A DNA stretch of 64,000 nucleotides, taken from the NCBI RefSeq assembly GCF_000380245.2, contig NZ_HG428741.1, forward strand, positions 1,475,889-1,539,888, in the 5' to 3' direction. Positions 51,682-60,051 of this stretch are shown piece after piece. Within the stretch, counting starts at the first letter, position 1, and each line of letters opens with the position of its first letter. This DNA comes from Bacillus massiliigorillae. Its GTDB lineage: Bacteria > Bacillota > Bacilli > Bacillales > DSM-1321. The notes below the pieces were generated by a model. The model was not told the DNA's origin. It was given only the letters and a program-made list of their open reading frames with translations, and did not search any database. Both the position numbers and the translations under genes were made by a program.

Positions 51682-52887
51682 ATGAATTTTGATTATTCAG
51701 AAAAAGTGAAAGGTCTACAAAAACAACTCAATGAATTCATGGAAGAGTTTATTTTTCCAAATGAAAAATTATATGAAGAGCAATTAGATCCTACGAATCG
51801 ATTTGCACATGTTCCTCCAATAATGGAAGAGTTAAAGGCAATAGCAAAAAAGAGAGGTTTATGGAATTTATTTTTACCAGAAAGTGAATATGGCGCAGGG
51901 TTAACGAATACTGAATATGCTCCACTTTGTGAAATTATGGGTCAATCTATCATTGCACCAGAAGTTTTCAATTGTAACGCACCAGATACAGGAAATATGG
52001 AGGTACTTGTTCGTTATGGTACGGAAGAGCAGAAGGAACAATGGCTAAAGCCTTTGCTTGAAGGTACTATTCGATCCTGCTTCTCTATGACAGAACCTGA
52101 TGTTGCTTCTTCTGATGCTACAAATATTAAAACAAGCATTATTCGTGATGGTGATGAATATGTCATAAATGGAACGAAATGGTGGTCTTCTGGAGCGGGT
52201 GATCCCCGTTGTAAAATCGCCATTGTAATGGGGAAAAATGATCCTAATGCACCGTCGTATGAACAGCAATCTATGATTCTAGTACCCCTGGATGCTCCTG
52301 GCGTTACAATTAGTAGAATGCTACCTGTATTTGGATATGATCATGCTCCTCATGGACATGGAGAAATCATCTATGAAAATGTCCGTGTTCCAGCAACGAA
52401 TATGCTATGGGGTGAAGGGAAAGGCTTTGCGATTGCACAAGGTAGATTAGGGCCTGGTCGCATTCACCATTGTATGAGAGCTATAGGTGCTGCTGAACGT
52501 GCGCTTAAAGAGTTGTGTATCCGTGTTCAAAGTCGCACTGCTTTTAGTAAGAAACTAGCCCAGCAAGGTGTTATTCAAGATTGGATTGCACAAGCACGAA
52601 TTGATATTGAGCAGGCGCGCTTATTAACATTAAAAGCTGCCTATATGATGGACACAGTCGGTAATAAAGAAGCAAAGGCAGAAATTGCTATGATTAAAGT
52701 TGTTGCACCTAATATGGCATTGCAAGTGTTAGATCGTGCTATTCAAGCTTTCGGAGCTGCAGGTGTAAGTGAGGACTTTGCTTTAGCATCAAGCTGGGCA
52801 AATATACGTACGCTACGTTTGGCTGATGGTCCAGACGAAGTTCACCGTAGAGCGGTCGCTAAATATGAATTGAGAAAATATAAATGA
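51682..52887 (+). CDS. Acyl-CoA dehydrogenase (ACAD11/LvaC-like)
   Basis: FAD-dependent acyl-CoA dehydrogenase of 401 residues. Motifs are CFSMTEPDVASSDATNI, WWSSGAGDPRCKIAIVMGK, GLGPGRIHHCMRAIGAAERAL and the C-terminal IQAFGAAGVSEDFALASSWA and ADGPDEVHRRAVAKYEL. The WWSSG and IHHCMR blocks are typical of the ACAD10/ACAD11 branch, which eliminates phosphate from phosphorylated 4-hydroxyacyl-CoA. It follows the ComB-like gene by 3 bases. Confidence 0.9.
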   Translation: MNFDYSEKVKGLQKQLNEFMEEFIFPNEKLYEEQLDPTNRFAHVPPIMEELKAIAKKRGLWNLFLPESEYGAGLTNTEYAPLCEIMGQSIIAPEVFNCNAPDTGNMEVLVRYGTEEQKEQWLKPLLEGTIRSCFSMTEPDVASSDATNIKTSIIRDGDEYVINGTKWWSSGAGDPRCKIAIVMGKNDPNAPSYEQQSMILVPLDAPGVTISRMLPVFGYDHAPHGHGEIIYENVRVPATNMLWGEGKGFAIAQGRLGPGRIHHCMRAIGAAERALKELCIRVQSRTAFSKKLAQQGVIQDWIAQARIDIEQARLLTLKAAYMMDTVGNKEAKAEIAMIKVVAPNMALQVLDRAIQAFGAAGVSEDFALASSWANIRTLRLADGPDEVHRRAVAKYELRKYK

Positions 52888-52902
52888 TAGGGAGTGGATA
52901 TG

Positions 52903-53676
52903 ATGAATGCGTTACGTTTATTTGATTTAACAGGGAAAGTAGCGATTGTGACAGGCGGTGGACGAGGACTTGGTAAGCAAATTGCAGAAGGATTTGCAGA
53001 AGCAGGTGCTCATGTAGTCGTTTGTTCTCGAAATAAAGAAGCTTGTCTTGAGGTATCTCAAAAGTTGAATGATTTAGGTGTAGATTCTTTGGCGATGAAA
53101 TGTGACGTAACGAATCCGGAAGATGTAAATCGATTAGTTGAAACGACAGTAAAGAAGTTTGGTCGTATTGACATTTTGGTAAACAACAGTGGTGCTTCGT
53201 GGGGAGCACCAACAGAGGAAATGCCGTTAGCTGCATGGCATAAAGTGATGAATGTGAATACGACAGGAACCTTTCTTATGTCACAATCAGTAGGAAAAGT
53301 TATGTTAGAGCAAGAAGCAGGAAAAATAATAAATATAGCTTCAATTGCAGGATTGAAAGGAACTGACCCTAGTACACTTGATGCCATTGGCTATAGTGCA
53401 AGTAAAGGTGCGGTCATTTCATTTACGAAAGATTTGGCGGTAAAATGGGGACCACATGGAATTAATGTAAATGCTATCGCACCAGGTTTCTTCCCGACAA
53501 AAATGTCTAAAGATGTTATTGCGAATGGAAGTGATCGATTGCTGCAAAATACGCCATTAAAGCGTTTTGGTGATGATAAAGATCTAAAGGGTGCAGCTGT
53601 TTTTCTGGCATCTGCAGCTTCTGATTATGTAACAGGTGCTATTATTGTAGTTGATGGCGGAAGTAATGCGATGTAA
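52903..53676 (+). CDS. SDR-family dehydrogenase
   Basis: Short-chain dehydrogenase of 257 residues: cofactor motif TGGGRGLGKQI, NNSGASWGAP, Ser in NIASIAGLKG, and Tyr/Lys in YSASKGAV. The AIGYSASKGAVISFTKDLA segment resembles those linked to 3-hydroxyacyl oxidation. The ATG at 52903 is 8 bases after GGGAG. It completes the kinase, phosphatase, dehydrogenase unit and ends in a strong terminator. It probably oxidises or reduces a hydroxyacyl-CoA produced by its neighbours. Confidence 0.88.
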   Translation: MNALRLFDLTGKVAIVTGGGRGLGKQIAEGFAEAGAHVVVCSRNKEACLEVSQKLNDLGVDSLAMKCDVTNPEDVNRLVETTVKKFGRIDILVNNSGASWGAPTEEMPLAAWHKVMNVNTTGTFLMSQSVGKVMLEQEAGKIINIASIAGLKGTDPSTLDAIGYSASKGAVISFTKDLAVKWGPHGINVNAIAPGFFPTKMSKDVIANGSDRLLQNTPLKRFGDDKDLKGAAVFLASAASDYVTGAIIVVDGGSNAM

Positions 53677-53686
53677 GTATTGATAA

Positions 53687-53739
53687 TCAACAAGAAAGCG
53701 TGGTTTGATTACTATTGAACTACGCTTTCTTGTTGTTTT
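53687..53739 (+). terminator. Terminator after the acyl-CoA dehydrogenase unit
   Basis: CAACAAGAAAGCG and CGCTTTCTTGTTG form a perfect 13-bp stem with a 22-base loop, followed by TTTTA. Confidence 0.85.
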
Positions 53740-53941
53740 ATCAAAGTGATAGGAAAGTTTGAAACTTACATGATCTTTTTTTCGTTTAGCAAAGAAAGAA
53801 TTGAGAAGTGAAAATGCTAAACGTATGGAAAAACACATTAATAGTACTGTAAAAGTATTTATTGAAAAACATGGTAATGATGTATACATTATAAAGAGTG
53901 GAAAGGTTTTTGTTTTGACTTGTATAATCGAGTTGATTTCT
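53740..53941 (+). other. Spacer with a weak open frame
   Basis: An open frame (53801-53986) encodes KHINSTVKVFIEKHGNDVYI and a hydrophobic end, but has no ribosome binding site and runs through the promoter of the next gene. It may be a gene remnant. I see no other feature before 53941. Confidence 0.3.
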
Positions 53942-53970
53942 TTGTATTTACTGTACGGTCAGTCTATAAT
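53942..53970 (+). promoter_or_regulatory. Promoter of the DsbA-family gene with an operator-like spacer
   Basis: TTGTAT (53942-53947), 17 bases, then TATAAT (53965-53970). The spacer holds ACTGTACGGTCAGT, an imperfect inverted repeat (ACTG/CAGT) like TetR-family sites. The gene starts 37 bases after the -10 box. Confidence 0.55.
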
Positions 53971-54006
53971 AGCCTATATAATTTAATTACGCATGGGGGT
54001 ATATAA

Positions 54007-54726
54007 ATGAAAGTAGAAGTATGGTCGGACTTTGCATGTCCATTTTGTTACATAGGAAAGCGCCGATTTGAGCAAGGTTTAGAAAAGTTTGCTCATAAAG
54101 ATCGGGTTGAGGTGATATTCAAAAGCTATCAGCTTGAACCACATTCTCCAAAGGTAGTAGATAAAGATATTTACACAGTTTTATCAGAAAAACAAGGTGT
54201 TTCATACGAGCAAGCAAAAGGCTTTACACAACAAATTACTCAACAAGCTAAAGAATTAGGATTAGAATATAATTTTGATGATATGGTTTTAACAAATACA
54301 TTTGCTGCACATCGCCTTAGCCACTATGCGAAGCAACAAGGCAAAATGTACGAAATGATGGAAAGAATTTTGAAAGCTTATTTCACCGATTCTGTAAATA
54401 TTAGTGATTATGACGTACTTACCAAGCTGGCAACAGAAGTAGGTTTTGATGAAAAGGAAGTTCAAGCAATACTTACAGAAGGAAAATATAGTGAAGATGT
54501 TCAAAATGACATGAAACAAGCAGTACAAATTGGTGTGCGTGGTGTTCCATTCTTCGTATTCAACCAAAAATATGCGGTATCTGGTGCACAAGCCGGAGAA
54601 GCTTTCTTAGAAGTATTAGAGAAGGTGTGGGAAGAAGAACAGGGGCAACAACCTTTACAAGTTTTGAATTCGGATAATGATGACACAAAAGGCGCTAATT
54701 GTGCTGATGGAGCTTGTAACATTTAA
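54007..54726 (+). CDS. DsbA-family oxidoreductase, FrnE-like
   Basis: Cytoplasmic thioredoxin-fold protein of 239 residues. The redox motif C-P-F-C stands in SDFACPFCYIGKRRFEQGL, the helical insertion in the middle, and the cis-Pro in GVRGVPFFVFNQKY. The C-terminus ends in CADGACNI, an extra Cys pair. FrnE-like proteins have disulfide or 2-hydroxychromene-isomerase-type roles and can respond to oxidative stress. It is monocistronic with a promoter and a terminator. Confidence 0.9.
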   Translation: MKVEVWSDFACPFCYIGKRRFEQGLEKFAHKDRVEVIFKSYQLEPHSPKVVDKDIYTVLSEKQGVSYEQAKGFTQQITQQAKELGLEYNFDDMVLTNTFAAHRLSHYAKQQGKMYEMMERILKAYFTDSVNISDYDVLTKLATEVGFDEKEVQAILTEGKYSEDVQNDMKQAVQIGVRGVPFFVFNQKYAVSGAQAGEAFLEVLEKVWEEEQGQQPLQVLNSDNDDTKGANCADGACNI

Positions 54727-54779
54727 AAATAAATGGAATTGATTTGTTTTTTAAACAATTTAATATTTCAGTAATTTCA

Positions 54780-54828
54780 AAAGAGGCATCCTGAAAGTGA
54801 TAAAAAATCATTTTTAGGATGCCTCTTT
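54780..54828 (+). terminator. Terminator after the DsbA-family gene
   Basis: AAAGAGGCATCCT and AGGATGCCTCTTT form a perfect 13-bp stem with further inner pairing, ending in TTT. Confidence 0.85.
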
Positions 54829-55013
54829 ACGCTTTTGAGATGTTTCGAAAATCGTTATATCCAATAAGTGAATTAAGTAAAGTTATTTATAAAGTTTGAT
54901 ATATGCGCTTTTGGCATAGGAAGACAAGCATTTATCTTGGTCTGTGACAAATACATAATAATGCTATTAAAAGGAGATGATAAGAAGCACATAAAGAGAA
55001 AGGATGGGTCATT

Positions 55014-55715
55014 GTGGACTTTTTTCATCAACAAGAATCACTTACAGCCATTCAATGGATTCTGAGAGCAATCGTTGCTTTTTTATTTTTGCTCTTTGCA
55101 ACAAAAATTATGGGGCAGCGTTCTATTTCTCAGCTTAGATTACTCGATTTTGCTATGGCTATTTCTCTTGGTAATATTATCGCTCATCCTTTGTCAGATG
55201 AAAAATTAGGAATGAAGGGTTCCATGATTTCCATGTCGGTTTTAGTTATTTTATATACGGTCGGTGTATTATTGAGTCTGAAGTGGGCTTCATTTCGAGA
55301 TTTTATAGATTCCCGCCCAATTCTACTTATAAAAAATGGACAGATTGTTTCCGCTAACTTACGAAAGGCTAGGATTTCAGTTGATTTTCTATTATCGGAG
55401 TTAAGAAAACAAAAGATAGAAGATGTTCAAAAAATTGCTCTTGCCTTATGGGAACCAGACGGATCTATTTCAAGTTTTTTATATCCGCAACATGAAACAC
55501 CAACCCGAGCAGATCTTAAAATAGTACATAAACCTTTTTCTCTCCCTTCTGTCCTCATTAAAGAAGGGAAAATTGATTATCTTGAGTTAAACAAAACAAA
55601 GTTTACTGAGGATTGGCTGAAAAATATAATCACATCAACATATAATGTAGACATTCGAGATGTCTTATTAGCGACAATCGACCAAAATGATAAATTGCAA
55701 GTTTTTCTATTGTAA
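55014..55715 (+). CDS. DUF421/YetF-family membrane protein
   Basis: Membrane protein of 233 residues with a GTG start (AAAGGATG upstream). Three membrane helices occupy residues about 17-90 with the family motif GQRSISQLRLLDFAMAISLGNIIAHPL; the C-terminal soluble part contains RPILLIKNGQIV and ARISVDFLLSELRKQ, as in YetF/YkjA/YrbG. These proteins are abundant in sporeformers, and some help maintain spore or membrane function. It appears to be a single gene. Confidence 0.9.
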   Translation: MDFFHQQESLTAIQWILRAIVAFLFLLFATKIMGQRSISQLRLLDFAMAISLGNIIAHPLSDEKLGMKGSMISMSVLVILYTVGVLLSLKWASFRDFIDSRPILLIKNGQIVSANLRKARISVDFLLSELRKQKIEDVQKIALALWEPDGSISSFLYPQHETPTRADLKIVHKPFSLPSVLIKEGKIDYLELNKTKFTEDWLKNIITSTYNVDIRDVLLATIDQNDKLQVFLL

Positions 55716-55953
55716 AGTGGTAATAGGTTATTTCTTTTAAAGCTTAAAACGAGTGCAGCACCAGTTTTTTTATACACCATGCAAATGCGGTATTTACGCA
55801 CAGACACTTGTCTTAAAAAAAGACACTTCTTTAAGCATTACACATAGAAATAATGTATTGTGATTGGCTTTCTTTATTTTTAATAACTGGCATAAAAAAT
55901 GCAAGATAGTATCAAGTATAGACATTATGTATATAGATAGGGGGGGCAGTATA

Positions 55954-57081
55954 ATGTTAAGCCATTTAAAAATTCTTGATTTTACTACTTTACTTCCTGG
56001 ACCATATGCAACGATGATGTTTGCCGATTTTGGAGCTGAGGTTATTCGCGTTGAATCGCCAACACGAGCGGATTTAACACGAAGTTTGTTTACGGAACAA
56101 GGTGAAGATTCACCTGTGCATGCCTATTTAAATCGTTCAAAGCAAGCGATAGCCCTTGATTTAAAAGATGAAGAGTCACTTGCTAGCGTTAAAAAAATAG
56201 TTTCAACATGTGATATTATCATTGAACAGTTCAGACCAGGCGTAATGGATCGTTTAGGGCTGGGATATGAAGATTTAAAAAGTATCAAGCCAGACCTCAT
56301 CTATTGTTCCATTACTGGTTATGGTCAAACAGGCTCCTTTCGAAAGAAGCCAGGACATGATAATAATTATTTAGCTTTATCAGGTATTGCTAGTTATTCC
56401 GGCACGAAGAAAGATGGAGCTGTTTTATCAGGCGTTCAAATTGCTGATCTTGCTGGTGGTTCCTTACATAGTGTTATTGCTATATTAATGGCTGTTATTC
56501 ATCGAGACCGAACAGGTGAAGGACAGTGGATTGATATTAGCATGACGGATTGTAGCTTAGCATTAAATGCTTTTGCTGGTCCTGCTTATTTAGATAAAGG
56601 AATAGAAATGGACTATGAAAGCTTTTTACTGAATGGTGGCTCATTTTATGGTTATTATGAGACGAAAGATGGACGCTTCTTCTCAGTTGGAAGTTTAGAG
56701 CCTCCTTTTAAAAAGTTATTATGTGAAGCTATTAATCAACCAGAATTATTTGAAATGAGTATGAGTGATAAAGAGGAAGATATAAAAATGTTTAAGGAAA
56801 GTATTCAACAAGCATTTTTAACTAAAACATTTATTGAATGGCAAGAAGTTTTTTCACAGTTTGATGCTTGTGTTGAGCCTGTATTAACTGTTGGAGAAGC
56901 GTGTAGTCATCCTTTATTTGCTGAACGAGGCATGATTGTAGAAGTGCCAACTGAAAAGGGTGGTTTTGTTCATCAATTGGCTTCGCCGATTAAAACAAAT
57001 GCTTATAAACCTGAGTATAAATTTACTGGGGTAAAACTAGGACAACACACGAATGAAATATTAGATAATTTGGATAAATAA
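55954..57081 (+). CDS. CaiB/BaiF family CoA-transferase
   Basis: Class III CoA-transferase of 375 residues. Motifs are LSHLKILDFTTLLPGPYATM, MMFADFGAEVIRVESP, LNRSKQAIALDLK, EQFRPGVMDRLGLGY and YGQTGSFRKKPGHDNNYLALSG, with the catalytic Asp in GHDNNYLAL. The ATG at 55954 follows GGGGGG; the longer frame upstream lacks a signal. The next gene, an SDR, starts 20 bases after it, so the two are probably one operon for activating and oxidising a branched or hydroxy acid. Confidence 0.9.
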   Translation: MLSHLKILDFTTLLPGPYATMMFADFGAEVIRVESPTRADLTRSLFTEQGEDSPVHAYLNRSKQAIALDLKDEESLASVKKIVSTCDIIIEQFRPGVMDRLGLGYEDLKSIKPDLIYCSITGYGQTGSFRKKPGHDNNYLALSGIASYSGTKKDGAVLSGVQIADLAGGSLHSVIAILMAVIHRDRTGEGQWIDISMTDCSLALNAFAGPAYLDKGIEMDYESFLLNGGSFYGYYETKDGRFFSVGSLEPPFKKLLCEAINQPELFEMSMSDKEEDIKMFKESIQQAFLTKTFIEWQEVFSQFDACVEPVLTVGEACSHPLFAERGMIVEVPTEKGGFVHQLASPIKTNAYKPEYKFTGVKLGQHTNEILDNLDK

Positions 57082-57101
57082 GATAATACAGGGGGATGAA
57101 A

Positions 57102-57872
57102 ATGAAATTAACAGAAACAATCGCATTAGTCACTGGTGGCGCATCCGGTTTAGGGGAAGCAACTACACGTAATATTGTAGCGAATGGAGGAAAAGTAGCC
57201 ATTCTTGACTTATCGGAAGAAAGAGGAGCTAGTTTAGTAGAAGAGTTAGGAAATGATAAAGTAATCTTTGTGAAGACTGATGTTACAAATGAAGAAAGTA
57301 TTCAAGTAGCAATTGCAAGTGCAATTAATGCGTTTGGTTCTATTAATGCACTAGTTAATTGTGCAGGTATTGCTGATGCTCAAAGAACCGTATCAAAAAA
57401 AGGAGCACATAATTTAGCAACGTTTACTAAAGTAGTTACAGTCAATTTAATTGGAACATTTAATATGATTCGTCTAGCTGCTGAACAAATGATTCATAAT
57501 GAACCAAATGAAAACGAGGAAAGAGGAGTTATAATAAATACGGCATCTGTTGCTGCTTTTGACGGTCAAATTGGTCAAGCGGCATATAGCGCTTCTAAAG
57601 GCGGTGTTGTTGGAATGACATTACCTATCGCACGTGATTTAGCTCCATTTGGAGTGCGTGTTATGACAATTGCTCCAGGAATGTTTAATACACCAATGTT
57701 TGCAACTCTTCCGGAAGAAGCAAGAACAGCTTTAGGTTCAGCAGTTCCATTTCCTTCTCGTCTTGGTGAGCCAAGTGAATATGGTATGTTAGTCAATTCT
57801 ATTATTCAAAACCCGATGTTAAATGGTGAAACGATTCGTCTTGATGGCGCGATTCGTATGCAACCAAAGTGA
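57102..57872 (+). CDS. Type-II 3-hydroxyacyl-CoA dehydrogenase (HSD10-like SDR)
   Basis: SDR of 256 residues: TGGASGLGEATTR, LVNCAGIADAQRTV, Ser in NTASVAAFDGQIG, Tyr/Lys in YSASKGGVVGM, and the APGMFNTPMFATLPEEART segment typical of type-II hydroxyacyl-CoA dehydrogenases (HSD17B10 group). It oxidises 3-hydroxy-2-methylacyl-CoA or similar. The ATG at 57102 lies 6 bases after GGGGG. It pairs with the CoA-transferase. Confidence 0.88.
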   Translation: MKLTETIALVTGGASGLGEATTRNIVANGGKVAILDLSEERGASLVEELGNDKVIFVKTDVTNEESIQVAIASAINAFGSINALVNCAGIADAQRTVSKKGAHNLATFTKVVTVNLIGTFNMIRLAAEQMIHNEPNENEERGVIINTASVAAFDGQIGQAAYSASKGGVVGMTLPIARDLAPFGVRVMTIAPGMFNTPMFATLPEEARTALGSAVPFPSRLGEPSEYGMLVNSIIQNPMLNGETIRLDGAIRMQPK

Positions 57873-57913
57873 GGAAAAATGTACATAATCTTGACAGTGG
57901 GAGGAATGAAAAA

Positions 57914-58075
57914 GTGGTAAAATCAGGTATTCTGAATATTTCGAACAAAAATGATAAACAAGAGAAAATTTCTATAGAAAAGCTTCAGTTAAAAGAGTTG
58001 CTTTCCATTAATAAATTGGAAATAACAAATAAAACGGATTTAATTAATAGATTAGAAGAAGGAAAAACGATATAA
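57914..58075 (+). CDS. Small Lys/Glu-rich hypothetical protein
   Basis: A GTG start with GGGAGG 9 bases upstream encodes 53 hydrophilic residues rich in Lys, Glu, Asn and Leu, likely a short helical protein (SIEKLQLKELLSINKLEI). It starts 41 bases after the SDR gene and ends before a terminator. I do not recognise it. Confidence 0.45.
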   Translation: MVKSGILNISNKNDKQEKISIEKLQLKELLSINKLEITNKTDLINRLEEGKTI

Positions 58076-58080
58076 AGAAC

Positions 58081-58106
58081 AGAGCCATCAATTATATGAT
58101 GGCTCT
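58081..58106. terminator. Terminator between convergent genes
   Basis: AGAGCCATCA and TGATGGCTCT form a perfect 10-bp stem, followed by TAGTTTT on the plus strand; the minus side serves the alarmone synthetase gene less clearly. Confidence 0.8.
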
Positions 58107-58111
58107 TAGTT

Positions 58112-58774
58112 TTAAAAAGCTAACGTTTGCTTTTTCTTATGCAAGCTTTCTTCTGATTTATATAGATCCATTTCTTCTTTAATGTCTTTCATTTTGCAGT
58201 CTAAAAAATGTACCATTTCAGCAGCGGATTTTAGTTCAGAGGTTAATTTGTTAGGAACTTCATCTTGAAATTTGTAGTAGATTTTATGTTCTAAGCTTGC
58301 CCAGAAATCCATTGCGATGGTACGAATTTGGATTTCTATACATACATTTTCAGTACGATCTGTTAGGAACACAGGTACAGTAACTATTAAGTGAAGACTT
58401 TTGTATCCATTTGGTTTTGGATTAGCAATATAGTCTTTCACTTTTATGATTTGTATATCATCTTGGTTTTTAATTAAATCATAGATTTTATAAATATCGG
58501 ATATGAAAGAACAAGTTACACGAATACCAGCAATATCAAACACGTTTTCTTCAATATTCTCAAATGTAGGTTTTACGTTTTTTCTTTCTAATTTTGCGCT
58601 AATACTTTTAGGTTTTTTAAGACGTGATTTAATATGTTCGATAGGGTTATGGTCATGGAGAATTTGAAATTCTTCATTTAAAATTTTTAGTTTCGTATTC
58701 ATTTCATCTAATGCGAATTTATATTTCATCATAAATGATGACCATTCTTTAATATTTGATGTTTGTATATCCAT
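58112..58774 (-). CDS. sasA: Small alarmone (p)ppGpp synthetase, YwaC/RelP-like
   Basis: Cytoplasmic enzyme of 220 residues that transfers pyrophosphate from ATP to GDP/GTP. The synthetase domain shows HDHNPIEHIKSRLKKPKSI, FDIAGIRVTCSFISDIYKI, KDYIANPKPNGYKSLHLI and IEIQIRTIAMDFWASLEHKI. It lacks hydrolase and TGS/ACT domains. Sequence follows YwaC (SasA) of B. subtilis more closely than YjbM. It is monocistronic. A promoter and a palindrome lie upstream (58807-58859), suggesting induction by a repressor, where YwaC is known to respond to cell-envelope stress. Confidence 0.92.
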   Translation of the reverse strand: MDIQTSNIKEWSSFMMKYKFALDEMNTKLKILNEEFQILHDHNPIEHIKSRLKKPKSISAKLERKNVKPTFENIEENVFDIAGIRVTCSFISDIYKIYDLIKNQDDIQIIKVKDYIANPKPNGYKSLHLIVTVPVFLTDRTENVCIEIQIRTIAMDFWASLEHKIYYKFQDEVPNKLTSELKSAAEMVHFLDCKMKDIKEEMDLYKSEESLHKKKQTLAF

Positions 58775-58806
58775 TTATATTCTCCTAATCAGAGTGGTTA
58801 AACAAA

Positions 58807-58859
58807 TGACCGGTTGGTCACTTGAATATATTGTAATGCTTTCTTGTAGTATTTTTCAA
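58807..58859 (-). promoter_or_regulatory. Promoter and TetR-type palindrome of the alarmone synthetase gene
   Basis: On the minus strand TTGAAA (58859-58854), 18 bases, TACAAT (58835-58830) form a sigma-A-like promoter. Downstream lies TGACCGGTTGGTCA reading (58807-58820), with perfect TGACC/GGTCA arms, at about the transcription start. A repressor of the TetR type is likely. No ECF-sigma promoter was identified. Confidence 0.55.
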
Positions 58860-59050
58860 AAGAAATAATTGTAAACTTTTATATTAGTTAGATATTAGCG
58901 GGAGAGAGTGTCTATTCTGAATTGATTTGCTTGTCCGATATTTCAAATCTATCAACTATATTATATAATATCACTAGTAAATTATGTATTCATGCAACTT
59001 GAATAGTAAGTTAGTAGATTCATCTTGTACATGATAAGGGGGTAGTATGG

Positions 59051-59851
59051 ATGAGAGTTAGTATTGCGCAATTATCTTCTAGTTTAGATAAAGATGCTAA
59101 TTTAAAAAAAGCAGAGAAGTATATAGAAGCAGCTAAGAAAAAAGGTGCAGATATAGTTGTTTTACCAGAGATGTATATGGCATTAATCGTACCTGGATCA
59201 GGGATATTGCCTGTTGATGTAGCAGAGCCACTTAATGGACCATTTGTAGAAGGCTTGAGAGAAGCGGCTCGAAAAAACAATATTTATGTTGTTTGCGGTA
59301 TATTTGAAACGAAGGAAAATGCAGAGTTGCGTGCCTATAATACAACCGTCTTTATTGATCGAACAGGAAAAATTATTCAGTCTTATCGTAAGACACATTT
59401 GTATGATGCTTTTAATTATGTTGAATCAGATACAATTGTAGCTGGAGATAATCCATATAAGGTCGTAGATACAGAATTCGGAAAAATCGGTTTAATGGTG
59501 TGCTATGAAATCAGGTTCCCAGAAATCGCGAGACAGTTGGCACTTCAAGGTGCGGATATGCTAATCATTCCAGCTGGCTGGGTGAAAGGTCCAATGAAAG
59601 AAGAACATTGGCAAGTACTATTGAAAGCACGAGCTATTGAAAATACTGTATTTATTGTAGCTTCTAATCAAGTTGATAACATTTATACAGGTAGAAGTAT
59701 GATTCTAGATCCAATGGGTGTAGCATTAGCGAATGCTGGTGAAGAAGAGACGTTAATCACTACAGATATTGATTATGAACGTATAGCAAAAGTAAGAGGG
59801 AAACTACCAAGCGTAAAAGACCGACGACCAAAGTTTTATGCGAAGAGATAA
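59051..59851 (+). CDS. Carbon-nitrogen hydrolase (nitrilase family)
   Basis: Cytoplasmic amidase of 266 residues. The catalytic triad of the nitrilase superfamily is visible: Glu in VVLPEMYMAL, Lys in YRKTHLYDAF and Cys in LMVCYEIRFPEIARQL. The pattern EIRFPE with HLYDAFNYVESD is typical of omega-amidase or 2-oxoglutaramate amidase (YafV/Nit2-like) members. GGGG lies 8 bases before the ATG. It is single-copy and ends in a strong hairpin. Confidence 0.9.
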   Translation: MRVSIAQLSSSLDKDANLKKAEKYIEAAKKKGADIVVLPEMYMALIVPGSGILPVDVAEPLNGPFVEGLREAARKNNIYVVCGIFETKENAELRAYNTTVFIDRTGKIIQSYRKTHLYDAFNYVESDTIVAGDNPYKVVDTEFGKIGLMVCYEIRFPEIARQLALQGADMLIIPAGWVKGPMKEEHWQVLLKARAIENTVFIVASNQVDNIYTGRSMILDPMGVALANAGEEETLITTDIDYERIAKVRGKLPSVKDRRPKFYAKR

Positions 59852-59861
59852 AGTGAAGCTT

Positions 59862-59894
59862 TGCTCTGTGAGGGAAAAAAGCCTCACAGAGCAT
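59862..59894 (+). terminator. Strong hairpin after the nitrilase gene
   Basis: GCTCTGTGAGG and CCTCACAGAGC form a perfect 11-bp stem around GAAAAAAG. A clear T run is absent. Confidence 0.65.
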
Positions 59895-60001
59895 TAGTTG
59901 AACCAATTGGGTTTTTTTACTAGAGGTTGATTTTCCATTTGAACGCCCCTGCTGTTGCTGCCGTTTTGAAGTGGGAGTCTTAGCGCTAGTTTGAACGGGA
60001 T

Positions 60002-60051
60002 AAAAAAACCTACGGAGCACCTACAATTTAGTGGGTGCTTCGTAAGTTTTT
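60002..60051 (-). terminator. Terminator of the MFS gene
   Basis: On the minus strand ACTTACGAAGCACC pairs with GGTGCTCCGTAGGT (with G-U and one mismatch), followed by a run of seven T. Confidence 0.85.

Noticed and set aside
53801..53986. 61-codon open frame before the DsbA-family gene
   Set aside because: No ribosome binding site, and it overlaps the promoter of the next gene; kept only as a possible remnant.
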